Shown piece by piece: positions 1 to 7,306 of a DNA stretch of 25,848 nucleotides. The first letter of the stretch is position 1, and each line of letters starts with the position of its first letter. A model generated the notes under the pieces. It was not told where the DNA came from. It saw only the letters and a list, made by a program, of their open reading frames with translations, and did not search any database. Source of the DNA: JACDDK01 sp041747155 (GTDB taxonomy: Bacteria; Actinomycetota; Rubrobacteria; Rubrobacterales; Rubrobacteraceae); assembly GCA_041747155.1 (NCBI GenBank), contig JBGTFQ010000184.1, positions 1 through 25,848 of the forward strand, read 5' to 3'. Made by a program: the position numbers and the translations under genes.

Positions 1-342
1 GCCCAGTACGATACGCCAGAGAAGATTCTCGCCGAGCCAAATTCGGAATTCGTGCAGTCGTTCGTTGGCGGAGATCGGGTACTCAAGCGTCTCTCGCTCA
101 CGTTGGTTGGAGACATGCCGCTCGAACCGGCCAACGGCGGCAGCAACGATCTGCCGCGCATCGAGTCTGGGTGGGATCTCAAAGACGCGCTCTCGGAGAT
201 CATTGGCGCGGGGACGGATCGCGGTTTGGTGATTGATGGTGCCGACGGCAATGGAGGCACGCAAGGCACGATCACGCTGCAGTCGATAATGAAGGTGTCC
301 CACGGCTCTGATTCCTCCGAGTCGGAGGTCTCGCGTGGATAG
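1..342 (+). CDS. opuCA: Osmoprotectant ABC transporter ATP-binding protein, C-terminal part
   Basis: The reading frame is open from the first base and ends at TAG 340-342, giving the last 113 residues of a longer protein. The opening residues (QYDTPEKILAEP, then FVGGDRVLKRLSL) match the stretch that follows the nucleotide-binding domain in OpuCA/ProV-type ATPases. The remaining 80 or so residues form one degenerate CBS-like unit ending in TLQSIMKV; these ATPases usually carry a CBS pair used in osmotic sensing. The Walker motifs lie outside the window. The next gene, a permease, overlaps it by 8 bases, which supports translational coupling. The role would be ATP hydrolysis on the cytoplasmic face to import glycine betaine, choline or a similar compound. 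The substrate cannot be read from this fragment. Confidence 0.85.
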   Translation, partial: AQYDTPEKILAEPNSEFVQSFVGGDRVLKRLSLTLVGDMPLEPANGGSNDLPRIESGWDLKDALSEIIGAGTDRGLVIDGADGNGGTQGTITLQSIMKVSHGSDSSESEVSRG

Positions 343-1066
343 TGCGGACGACCCTCCGACCGCTACCTTAGCCTTACTACAAGAACTCTTCGAACCAGAA
401 GACAAGGGCTTAGTAGACTGGGGATGGCTGGCGGACAACTTTGTCGAAGACGTAATACCAGCATTCTTCGAGCATCTGTATCTTTGCGTTGTCTCGCTGG
501 CAATCGCGTTAGTGATCTCGGTGCCGGTGGGTATCCTGTGCGCTCGTTACCGAAAGCTGTATACACCGGTGACGCTTTTGACGGGCTTCTTCTATACGAT
601 CCCAAGCTTCGCGATGTTTACGCTCTTGATCTTTGTCGTCGGTCTCAGCGTAGGCAAGACACCGGCGATCATCGCGCTGGTGCTGTACTCACTACTCGTT
701 ATGATCCGCAACGTGGTCACGGGGCTTGATTCCGTACCGCCGGAGACCAAAGACGCGGCACGGGGCATGGGGCTCACGGATCGCCAGATACTTTGGCGTG
801 TCGAGTTGCCGTTGGCACTGCCGGTGATCGTGGCCGGCATGAGGATCGCGATGGTAACGGTCATTGGTATTGCGGTTATCGGAGCTTACATTGGTGGGGG
901 AGGTCTTGGAGATTTGATCTTCGACGGCATCGATAGGGATTTTCCGACCTTATACCTTACCGGAGCCGTAATGACTACGTTGTTGGCTATCGGGGCCGAC
1001 CTGATATTCGTGAGGGTCGAACGAATTCTAAGCCCGTGGTCCCGACGTTCGAGGGGGGCGACGTAG
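335..1066 (+). CDS. opuCB: Osmoprotectant ABC transporter permease (OpuCB-like)
   Basis: This 243-residue inner-membrane permease belongs to the QAT (glycine betaine/carnitine/choline) branch of the BPD transport superfamily. It has about five or six hydrophobic segments and the EAA loop that contacts the ATPase (around DAARGMGLTDRQILW, near residue 150). The YTIPSFAMF and YIGGGGLGDLI stretches are typical of OpuCB and YehW. About 35 hydrophilic residues precede the first membrane segment. The GTG start at 335 has GGAGG at 324-328, six bases upstream, and lies inside the end of the ATPase gene. The next permease starts one base after this stop, so the two probably form a heterodimeric channel. 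The family call is secure; the exact transported solute is not. Confidence 0.9.
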   Translation: MDSADDPPTATLALLQELFEPEDKGLVDWGWLADNFVEDVIPAFFEHLYLCVVSLAIALVISVPVGILCARYRKLYTPVTLLTGFFYTIPSFAMFTLLIFVVGLSVGKTPAIIALVLYSLLVMIRNVVTGLDSVPPETKDAARGMGLTDRQILWRVELPLALPVIVAGMRIAMVTVIGIAVIGAYIGGGGLGDLIFDGIDRDFPTLYLTGAVMTTLLAIGADLIFVRVERILSPWSRRSRGAT

Positions 1067-1067
1067 A

Positions 1068-1718
1068 ATGCAAGAATTTTTGCAAGTATTTCAGCGAGCT
1101 GACTTTATCCGCAATGTCATCGTCCACATCGAGCTATCGGCTCTTGCGGTCTTGTTGGGAGTGCTGATCGCTATCCCAGTAGCCATTGCCGTAAATCGCT
1201 CAGACACAGCCTCCACCATAGCGATCAATATCGGCAACCTTGGTCGAGCTATACCCTCGCTAGCGCTTCTGGTTATTATGTTGCCGTTTCTCGGTCTTGG
1301 CTTCGACAATGCGCTCGTTGCGGTCACGCTTCTTGCGATACCGCCCATACTCATCAACGGCGTTGTCGGGCTGCGGCAAGTCAACGCGCAGACTCTGGAT
1401 GCCGCCAAAGGCATGGGACTTTCCGGTCGCCAGATACTGGCAGGCGTGCAAGTTCCTATAGCCGCTCCGATCATCTTCGCCGGTATACGGACAGCAGCGG
1501 TACAGGTGGTAGCGAGCGTGACTTTGGGTACTTTCATCGGTGCTGGCGGACTCGGCGACTATATCGTCGAAGGATTCCAGCGCAATAGCACCGCGATCGC
1601 ACTAGCCGGTGCCCTTTCAGTGGCGGTTCTAGCGATCATTACTGAGGTACTATTTGCTGGTCTCGAAAGAGGCTTCACCCCAAAGGGGCTGCGAATCGCC
1701 GCAAAACGTGGCAAGTAA
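1068..1718 (+). CDS. opuCD: Osmoprotectant ABC transporter permease (OpuCD-like)
   Basis: This is the second permease of the transporter, 216 residues, the usual length for OpuCD/YehY. It shows hydrophobic segments throughout, the EAA motif (DAAKGMGLSGRQIL) and the GTFIGAGGLGDYI signature shared with its neighbour, so the two permeases are paralogues. The ATG at 1068 follows the previous stop by one base and has a G-rich stretch just upstream that can serve as ribosome binding site. The binding-protein gene begins about 20 bases after its end. Order ATPase, permease, permease, binding protein on one strand indicates a single transcript. Confidence 0.9.
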   Translation: MQEFLQVFQRADFIRNVIVHIELSALAVLLGVLIAIPVAIAVNRSDTASTIAINIGNLGRAIPSLALLVIMLPFLGLGFDNALVAVTLLAIPPILINGVVGLRQVNAQTLDAAKGMGLSGRQILAGVQVPIAAPIIFAGIRTAAVQVVASVTLGTFIGAGGLGDYIVEGFQRNSTAIALAGALSVAVLAIITEVLFAGLERGFTPKGLRIAAKRGK

Positions 1719-1740
1719 ACTAATGAAAAAGGAGAGAACA

Positions 1741-2688
1741 TTGCTGAACGGGAATAAGTGGATAAGGGCGGTAACGCTGATGATGGTTGCGTCGCTGGTG
1801 TCGGTGGCGGCGGCCTGTGGCGGCGGCAGCGGTGGTGGTGGAGATAGCGGCGGCAGCGGCGGCAGCGTCTCTGTCGGCTCGAAGAAGTTTACCGAGCAGG
1901 TCCTCCTCGGTGAGATGTACGCTCAGGCGTTCGAGGCGGCTGACTACGACGTGGAGCGCAACCTGAACCTCGGTTCCGAGCAGGTCATGGACAAATCGCT
2001 ACAGGATGGCACCATAGACGTGTACCCGGAGTACACTGGCACGGCGTACGTCGCCATTTTGAAGAAGCCGGCAGACTCGTATCCAAAGACCGCCGACGAA
2101 ACCTACAAGCAGGTCGCGAAGTTCTACGAGAACCGTGAAGACACGCCAATGCAGATGCTGGAACCCGCGCCGTTCGAAAACAACTACGGTATCGCGATGC
2201 GTAAGAGCAAGGCCGAAGAGTTGGGCATAAAGACCCTGGCGGACCTTGCCGAGAAGTCGGATCAGCTCGTGTTCTCTTCATACTCCGAATTCCAGAACCG
2301 CTCGGACGGCTACCCGAACATGCAAGAGAGCTATCCGAAACTCGACTTCAAGGACATCAAGATCGTCAACAGCCTCGGTATTCGCTACAAGGCGTTGTCT
2401 CAAGGCGATGCGGATGTCGCTATCGGGTTCACCACCGACGGACAGCTCGCCTCCGACGAACTCATAGTGCTCGAAGATCCTAAAGACATCTGGCCCAAGT
2501 ACTATCCGGCGCCGGTCGTCACCCAGAAATTCCTGGACAATAACGACGACGCGAAGAAGATCCTCAACGAAGTCTCCGCCAGCCTCGATGCCGACAAGAT
2601 GCGCGAGCTAAACGGTAAGGTGGACCTCGAACAGGAAGACCCGGAGGATGTGGCTCAGGAGCATCTGGAGAGTGCAGGTATTCTCTAG
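1741..2688 (+). CDS. opuCC: Osmoprotectant-binding lipoprotein (OpuCC/QAT family)
   Basis: This is the extracytoplasmic solute-binding component. I place the start at TTG 1741 because AAGGAGAG at 1729-1736 is correctly spaced before it; an in-frame ATG at 1723 would swallow that site. The resulting 315-residue protein begins with a basic, hydrophobic signal peptide and a lipobox (VAAAC, Cys26), followed by a Gly/Ser-rich linker, so it should be a membrane-anchored lipoprotein. The mature part starts SVGSKKFTEQVLLGEM and contains DVYPEYTGTAY, both hallmarks of the OpuAC/QAT-type substrate-binding domain. It is last in the operon and is followed by a strong hairpin. QAT systems also include histidine importers of the HutXWV type, so with a hut locus 0.8 kb away histidine is an alternative substrate. 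Confidence 0.9.
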   Translation: MLNGNKWIRAVTLMMVASLVSVAAACGGGSGGGGDSGGSGGSVSVGSKKFTEQVLLGEMYAQAFEAADYDVERNLNLGSEQVMDKSLQDGTIDVYPEYTGTAYVAILKKPADSYPKTADETYKQVAKFYENREDTPMQMLEPAPFENNYGIAMRKSKAEELGIKTLADLAEKSDQLVFSSYSEFQNRSDGYPNMQESYPKLDFKDIKIVNSLGIRYKALSQGDADVAIGFTTDGQLASDELIVLEDPKDIWPKYYPAPVVTQKFLDNNDDAKKILNEVSASLDADKMRELNGKVDLEQEDPEDVAQEHLESAGIL

Positions 2689-2720
2689 TATCTCTTAGCT
2701 GCAAAGCTACATAGCTCTAC

Positions 2721-2753
2721 GAGACCGTCGCGGTAACATATCGCGACGGTCTC
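2721..2753 (+). terminator. Hairpin ending the opuC-like operon
   Basis: A perfect 12-bp inverted repeat (GAGACCGTCGCG at 2721-2732 and CGCGACGGTCTC at 2742-2753) encloses a 9-base loop and is followed by TTGTTT. The stem is strong and the T-run short but present. It starts 32 bases after the binding-protein stop and ends before the ribosome binding site of the next gene, so it probably terminates the transporter transcript. The downstream hydrolase then needs its own promoter or readthrough. Confidence 0.8.
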
Positions 2754-2789
2754 TTGTTTGGACGGTTAGAGGGAAGTCGAGGAAGTACG

Positions 2790-3515
2790 TTGCTTCGAGG
2801 AGCTAACGATTATCGCGTCGAGCGCTGGTACGCGGGTGGGGTTCCGCTGATTTCGGTGCGGCTTGCTGATGTAGCGGGGCCGCTACCGGCGGTGGTGATC
2901 CAGCACCGCTTCTCTGGAAAGAAAACGGATGATCTACTTCATTTGGCCCTGCCCCTAGCTGACTCGGGCTGTATAGCCGTCCTGCCGGACGCGGCCATGC
3001 ACGGCGACCGCGCCCCCAAAGATTTCGACCTGCGCATGGAGAACAACCGCGACAGCCTCTTTCAGGAAGTCCTGGAAGGTACGATCCAGGAATCCAGCGA
3101 GGTCTTGGCCTGGATGGCGGAGCGCGAGGAGATCGACACTACACGCATTGGGATGGTCGGGACGTCGATGGGCGGCGCGGTCGCTCTAGCCGTCGCGTGC
3201 GGGGAGAGGGACCCCGCGCCAAAAGTCGCCGTCGCCCTGATGCCGACCGCACCGGGACCGGGGAGCTCGATCCGCCAAGAGGCAGCCTACGCCCCTGAAG
3301 CTGCGCAAAGCTTCCCCACGGCGGTCATGATCGTCCACGGCACGGAAGACCAAGTCACACCCTATCCAAACGCCCGAAGCTTCTACGACACGCTAGTCCC
3401 TCACTACTCAGCCGCCCCCGAACGCCTACGCTTCGTGGATATGCCCGGCGAAGACCACCGAGTCGGAGCGTACTGGATCGAAGAGACACTCTCATGGCTA
3501 GCAAGGTTTTTGTAG
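2790..3515 (+). CDS. Alpha/beta hydrolase, dienelactone hydrolase-like
   Basis: This 241-residue protein has a complete alpha/beta-hydrolase triad: nucleophile Ser126 in GTSMGGA, an acid at Asp187 in HGTEDQVTP, and His223 in GEDHRVG. The fold type is that of small cytoplasmic prolyl-oligopeptidase/dienelactone-hydrolase-like esterases; no signal peptide is seen. I choose TTG 2790 because GAGGAA at 2779-2784 sits five bases upstream. An earlier in-frame TTG at 2754 directly abuts the terminator stem and has no ribosome binding site. The gene converges on the hutH-like gene with only two bases between the stop codons. The substrate is unknown; an esterase or thioesterase role is possible, and nothing ties it to histidine or osmolyte metabolism beyond position. 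Confidence 0.75.
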   Translation: MLRGANDYRVERWYAGGVPLISVRLADVAGPLPAVVIQHRFSGKKTDDLLHLALPLADSGCIAVLPDAAMHGDRAPKDFDLRMENNRDSLFQEVLEGTIQESSEVLAWMAEREEIDTTRIGMVGTSMGGAVALAVACGERDPAPKVAVALMPTAPGPGSSIRQEAAYAPEAAQSFPTAVMIVHGTEDQVTPYPNARSFYDTLVPHYSAAPERLRFVDMPGEDHRVGAYWIEETLSWLARFL

Positions 3516-3517
3516 AG

Positions 3518-5095
3518 CTAGTCCGCTGGTCCTACGGCATCGCCGGGGGTCGAGACTGGTTCTAGGGGTCCGATCTCGGCGGCTACGCGAGCTATTAGGC
3601 GTCCGTCGGCTATGGCTTCTGTTAAGCCGTCCACGTCTGGCCATTGTTCTTCGGGGTCCGTTGCGCCGAATCGGCTTACGAGATCCTGGACGACGCTCGT
3701 TCCGGTGCCGAGCCTCGGGCGACCACGCAGTTCCAGGGCGCGAGTGGAAACCGTAAGCTCCAGAGCGGCCATGCGGCGAGCTACTTCGACCAGCTCTTCG
3801 GTCTTGCGGACTCCGAGGGGAGCCATGCTGGCGTGATCCTCTACCCCCTCGGCGATCTGCCCCCGATAGTCGAGCGAGACGGGGTTTGCGAGCACGCGAG
3901 CTTCTGCGGCGAGGGAGGCGGAAGTGTAACCCAGGGGTCGGAGTCCTTCGTCGCCGTCGCGGGCAGCTAATCCCGTAGGGAGACCGCTGAATTGAGACCA
4001 GAGATGCTTCTGGATTCGCTCGTTAGCTAGGTGGACTACTTGAGCGACGGCGACGCGCAAGAGATCGAAGGCAACGGCGAGAGCTACCACGTCAAAGTTG
4101 CCGACGGAGATGATGCTTTGGTCTTCGATCAGGACCAGAGGGTTGTCGCTGGCGGAGTTGATCTCGACTTCCATCGTCCCTCTGGAATACGCATGTGCGT
4201 CGTAGCAAGCTCCGTGTGTCTGGGGAATGCACCGAAACGAGAGCGGGTCTTGCAGACTACGCGCCGCCCCCGGACGGAGCAGATAACTACCGTCGAGCAA
4301 CTCCCGCAGCCGATCCGCCGCCCGCGCCTGACCGGGATGGGGCCGCAACCGAGCAGCCTCCGGGTGAATCGTCGAGAGGTTCGCGCCGAAAGCCTCCATA
4401 GAGAGCGCAGCGGATATGTCGAAGACATCGAGGAGATCGGCGACGTCGGCTAGCACGAGAGACCCCTGCCCCATCGTGATGCCGTTGGCGCTGATGAGCG
4501 CAAGTCCTTCTTTGGCTTTGAGTCCGAGTGGCTCCAATCCCGCCGCCCGTAGCGCGTCGGCGCCGTTCATGCGCTGACCACCGTATTCCGCTTCGCCACG
4601 ACCTATCAGGACCTGCCCGATCTCGGCCATCTCTGCGAGATCCGCCTGTCCCACACTCCCTCCGAGTCTTACTATGGGATGAACCCCGGCGTTTAATGCA
4701 TCGACGAACGCTTGGACAAGCTCTGTCCGCACGCCAACACCGCCCTTCGCCATGCCGTTGATGCGCGTTACCATCATCGCCCGCACGACGCTGGCTGCAA
4801 CCTCCGCCCCCTGGTGGGTGGTATGACGGCTGACGAGCTTCGCGGAGAAATGATCCAGGCTCTCAAAGGGGATCTGATACCGGGCCAAAGAACCCACGCC
4901 AGTATTCATACCGTAGACGAGGTCTCCACGCTCCAGCACCTGCTCAACCACCGCCCGAGCCTGCCGAACCCGATCCAGGGCCGCCCCGGAAACCTCCACC
5001 CGAGCCCCGAGCCGAGCAACACTGACGACCTCCTCGATGTAGAGATCATCCCCGGTCAACATCACCGTCCCACTACCCAACGAAACCGGGTCCAC
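3518..5095 (-). CDS. hutH: Histidine ammonia-lyase-like protein lacking the MIO triad
   Basis: This 525-residue member of the aromatic amino acid lyase family aligns with histidine ammonia-lyase, which deaminates histidine to urocanate. Landmarks include YGMNTGVG (Tyr61), EGLALISANG, LQDPLSFRC with its arginine, EINSASDNPL and EDHASMAP. The segment that normally reads GSVGASGDLAPLAH here reads GSVGQADLAEMAEI (about residues 146-159; bases 4636-4663). It is one residue shorter and has no Ala-Ser-Gly, so the self-cyclised MIO electrophile cannot form in the known way. The reading frame is intact on both sides, so this is not a frameshift. The GTG start at 5095 is chosen for the near-perfect ribosome binding site at 5101-5111; earlier ATGs at 5128 and 5113 lack one. 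It stands divergent to the rpiR-hutU-hutF-hutI operon. It may be a true lyase with unusual chemistry, or a related enzyme or binding protein. Confidence 0.8.
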   Translation of the reverse strand: MDPVSLGSGTVMLTGDDLYIEEVVSVARLGARVEVSGAALDRVRQARAVVEQVLERGDLVYGMNTGVGSLARYQIPFESLDHFSAKLVSRHTTHQGAEVAASVVRAMMVTRINGMAKGGVGVRTELVQAFVDALNAGVHPIVRLGGSVGQADLAEMAEIGQVLIGRGEAEYGGQRMNGADALRAAGLEPLGLKAKEGLALISANGITMGQGSLVLADVADLLDVFDISAALSMEAFGANLSTIHPEAARLRPHPGQARAADRLRELLDGSYLLRPGAARSLQDPLSFRCIPQTHGACYDAHAYSRGTMEVEINSASDNPLVLIEDQSIISVGNFDVVALAVAFDLLRVAVAQVVHLANERIQKHLWSQFSGLPTGLAARDGDEGLRPLGYTSASLAAEARVLANPVSLDYRGQIAEGVEDHASMAPLGVRKTEELVEVARRMAALELTVSTRALELRGRPRLGTGTSVVQDLVSRFGATDPEEQWPDVDGLTEAIADGRLIARVAAEIGPLEPVSTPGDAVGPAD

Positions 5096-5100
5096 CGAGA

Positions 5101-5111
5101 TCACCTCCCCC
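5101..5111 (-). promoter_or_regulatory. Strong ribosome binding site that sets the hutH-like start
   Basis: Read on the minus strand this is GGGGGAGGTGA, nearly a full match to the 3' end of 16S rRNA. It lies five bases before GTG 5095. It overlaps the region just after an upstream in-frame ATG at 5113, which argues that the ATG is not the real start. Confidence 0.75.
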
Positions 5112-5128
5112 ATAAACCAAATTCCCAC

Positions 5129-5146
5129 GTGAATTTTTTAATTCAC
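5129..5146. promoter_or_regulatory. Palindromic operator candidate in the hutH/rpiR divergent region
   Basis: A perfect 7-bp inverted repeat, GTGAATT and AATTCAC, is separated by TTTT. It lies about 35 bases before the hutH-like GTG and upstream of the rpiR promoter, in the only intergenic space of the hut locus. Position and symmetry fit a binding site for a dimeric regulator, most simply the adjacent RpiR-family protein. I see no second perfect copy. It could instead be an AT-rich hairpin in the leader of the hutH-like transcript. Confidence 0.5.
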
Positions 5147-5172
5147 AATGTGCGGCTCTTGTGGATGTTGTG

Positions 5173-5178
5173 TATAAT
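5173..5178 (+). promoter_or_regulatory. -10 element for the rpiR-hut operon
   Basis: A consensus TATAAT at 5173-5178 is preceded by TGTG, close to an extended -10. No good -35 hexamer lies 16-18 bases upstream, which would fit a promoter that depends on the extended element or an activator. Transcription would start near 5185, about 50 bases before the regulator gene. The imperfect repeat TTGT-N6-ACAA at about 5187-5200 lies over the start region and could be a second operator. Confidence 0.5.
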
Positions 5179-5234
5179 TTCATTCATTGTAGTGTAACAA
5201 GTAAGAGGAGCGACGGATAGGGTGAGTTCGCCGT

Positions 5235-6080
5235 TTGGATAGTGTGGCGCGGGATATCGAGTTTGAGCGGTTGCCAGGGCTTTTTGATCGGCGTCGGCTT
5301 TCGCCCACGCAGCGGCGGGTGGCGCGGTTTGTGGCGGATCATCCGCGGGAGGCTCCGTTTCTTACGAGTGTGGAGTTGGCCGCACGGGTTGGTGTTAGTC
5401 AGCCGACGGTGACGCGACTCGCGGTCGCGCTCGGGTACGCCGGATACGGGGAGTTTCAACGGGATCTCCGCCGGATGGCTCTGGGTGTTGTTGAAGATGG
5501 CCAGCGGAACAAGTTCCAGGCTTCGGTGGATGATGAGATCTCGAACCTGCGGGCTTTGCGGGAATCACTCGGGGATGAGAATGGGATAGGAGACCTCGGT
5601 AGAGAATTAGCCGCTTCCGATCCGCTTGTGGTGCTCGGATTGAGAGCCAGCGCCCCTCTCGCCCAATACTTTGGCTACTTCGCCGAACGAATCCACCCGG
5701 ACGTTCGCCTCGTTACCGCCGGCGGCAGCACCGGCACGGACGAACTCGTACACGCGCAACGTTCCGGCGCAACGTGGGCTCTGTGTTTCGTGATGCCGCG
5801 TTATCCCAGAGAGACCCTGGAAATGATGCGCTACGCCCGTGAGCTAGGGATGCGAATAGCCACTGTGACCGACCGGGACTCCGAGACCCTCGCGACTTTG
5901 AGCGACCGGGTGCTACCGGCGGGGGTTGGATCACGGCTCGTGTTCGATTCGCAGACGGCGGCGATGGCGCTCTCCACGGCATTGCTCGAAGCACTCTCGG
6001 ATGCGGCTCCGGAGCGGGCGCAGACAAGTCTCGAAGACTTCGAACATCGGGCGGCGAGGCTGGGATGGTTTGAGGCGTGA
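5235..6080 (+). CDS. RpiR-family transcriptional regulator of the hut locus
   Basis: This 281-residue protein has an N-terminal HTH_6 domain (about residues 14-75, with LSPTQRRVARFV and a recognition region VGVSQPTVTRLAVALGYAGY) and a C-terminal SIS domain (about 115-255). SIS domains sense phosphosugars or other small metabolites, and RpiR proteins act as dimers. It is the first gene of the operon, and its stop overlaps the start of the amidohydrolase gene (GTGA). It therefore probably controls this operon and the divergent hutH-like gene through the palindrome between them. The usual hut regulators are HutC (GntR family), HutP or HutR, so an RpiR regulator is unusual here. The TTG start at 5235 follows a weak GGTGAG; a GTG at 5244 is an alternative. 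A six-codon frame starting at GTG 5222 ends inside the start region and might couple translation. Confidence 0.85.
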   Translation: MDSVARDIEFERLPGLFDRRRLSPTQRRVARFVADHPREAPFLTSVELAARVGVSQPTVTRLAVALGYAGYGEFQRDLRRMALGVVEDGQRNKFQASVDDEISNLRALRESLGDENGIGDLGRELAASDPLVVLGLRASAPLAQYFGYFAERIHPDVRLVTAGGSTGTDELVHAQRSGATWALCFVMPRYPRETLEMMRYARELGMRIATVTDRDSETLATLSDRVLPAGVGSRLVFDSQTAAMALSTALLEALSDAAPERAQTSLEDFEHRAARLGWFEA

Positions 6081-7306
6081 TCTCGATAACAAGAAGAGTC
6101 CAGGACCGTATCGAAGAACTTTTCACCCTAGCACCAAGCCCAAATGGCGGCGCAAAAGGCGGCGCAAACCGCCCCGCGTTCTCACAAAAAGAAGCGAAAG
6201 CCACACTGCTAGTAGCCCAATGGGCCTGCGAAGCCGGTCTCGAACCCGCCATCGACCCATTCGGCAACCTGTGGTGTCTGCCACCCGGCGACGGACCATT
6301 CGTGACCAGCGGCTCGCACGTCGATACCGTCCCCGACGGCGGACGACTCGACGGCCCGCTCGGTACCATCCTGGCGGTCGAAGCGGTGGAGAGCATAGGG
6401 GGACAATGCGGTCTTCTGATATGCGCCGCCGAAGAAGCCGCCCGGTTCGGGGCCGGCACCATCGGGTCGCGCTGCATGACCGGAAAACTCTCGGAGGGCG
6501 ACCTCGCCAAGATGCGCGATGCCAACGGTAAGGACGCCCTCTCCGCCCGAGACGAATATCTACGGGCTTTGGGTGGACTTCCGCGCCTGGAGCGGTCGCC
6601 TCTAGATCGCGTATTGGCGCACGTCGAGATCCACATAGAACAACGCGCAGATCTCCAGCGCGACGGCTACTCTATCGGTATAGCTACCACCATTGCAGGT
6701 CCAGTTCGACACCGCTTCCACTTCACCGGAGAGGTAGCCCATGCCGGAGAGACACCCGCCACGGAACGCCACGACGCACTCTGCGCCGCCGCCGAGACTA
6801 CGTTGCTCGCGGAGCGTCTCTGCAACGATTACGCACCTCACACTACCGCAACCGTCGGCACCTTGAGAGTAGCGCCAAATGCCCTGACCAGCATCCCCGG
6901 AGTAACGGAACTAGGTGTGGATATACGAAGCACACAGACCGGAGAGGCAAAGAATCTCCTCGAAGAACTACTCGACGGAGCCCGCGATGCGTCGGAATCG
7001 CGGGGTGTGACTTTCTCTGAGAGCTCCCTGTCCGCCTCCGAACCGACACCGATGGATGCTGAGATGGTGCAAGCAGTAGAGGCCGCGTGCGAGGAGACTG
7101 GAGCGAACTACCGACGGGTCGTGAGCTTCGCTGGACACGACGCGCAGCACGTAGCGGCGGCGGTTCCGGCGGCGTTGCTCTTCGTGGCTTCGGAGAACGG
7201 CGTAAGCCACGCGCCCGACGAAGCGGCGGATTGGAGAGACGTCGAAGCGGCGCTCGCCGTCCTGACCACGTTAATGCGAGATTTGCAATCGACGAGGAGG
7301 CAGTAA
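6077..7306 (+). CDS. M20-family amidohydrolase (carbamoylase/allantoate amidohydrolase type)
   Basis: This 409-residue metal-dependent hydrolase belongs to the HyuC/AllC group of peptidase family M20. Metal-site motifs are visible: SGSHVDTVPDGGRLDGPLG (His81, Asp92), CAAEEAARFG (Glu119/120), HVEIHIEQ and the C-terminal ENGVSHAPDEAADW. The dimerisation lid contains FTGEVAHAGETPA. Family members cleave N-carbamoyl-amino acids, allantoate, ureidoglycolate or formylated and acylated amino acids. Here it is locked between the regulator and hutU: its GTG overlaps the rpiR stop and its TAA overlaps the hutU ATG. No HutG is present, so I infer that it hydrolyses N-formylglutamate from HutF to glutamate and formate. 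Residues that would choose formyl over carbamoyl groups cannot be assigned by eye. Confidence 0.85.
   Translation: MISITRRVQDRIEELFTLAPSPNGGAKGGANRPAFSQKEAKATLLVAQWACEAGLEPAIDPFGNLWCLPPGDGPFVTSGSHVDTVPDGGRLDGPLGTILAVEAVESIGGQCGLLICAAEEAARFGAGTIGSRCMTGKLSEGDLAKMRDANGKDALSARDEYLRALGGLPRLERSPLDRVLAHVEIHIEQRADLQRDGYSIGIATTIAGPVRHRFHFTGEVAHAGETPATERHDALCAAAETTLLAERLCNDYAPHTTATVGTLRVAPNALTSIPGVTELGVDIRSTQTGEAKNLLEELLDGARDASESRGVTFSESSLSASEPTPMDAEMVQAVEAACEETGANYRRVVSFAGHDAQHVAAAVPAALLFVASENGVSHAPDEAADWRDVEAALAVLTTLMRDLQSTRRQ

Noticed and set aside
5713..6636. Long minus-strand frame across rpiR and the amidohydrolase
   Set aside because: It is rich in Arg, Ser and Pro with no recognisable motif, and it covers two genes with clear family signatures on the plus strand.
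7087..7305. Open frame upstream of hutU that would add 73 residues
   Set aside because: It lies inside the amidohydrolase gene in another frame. ATG 7306 has a strong ribosome binding site and gives the normal HutU N-terminus.
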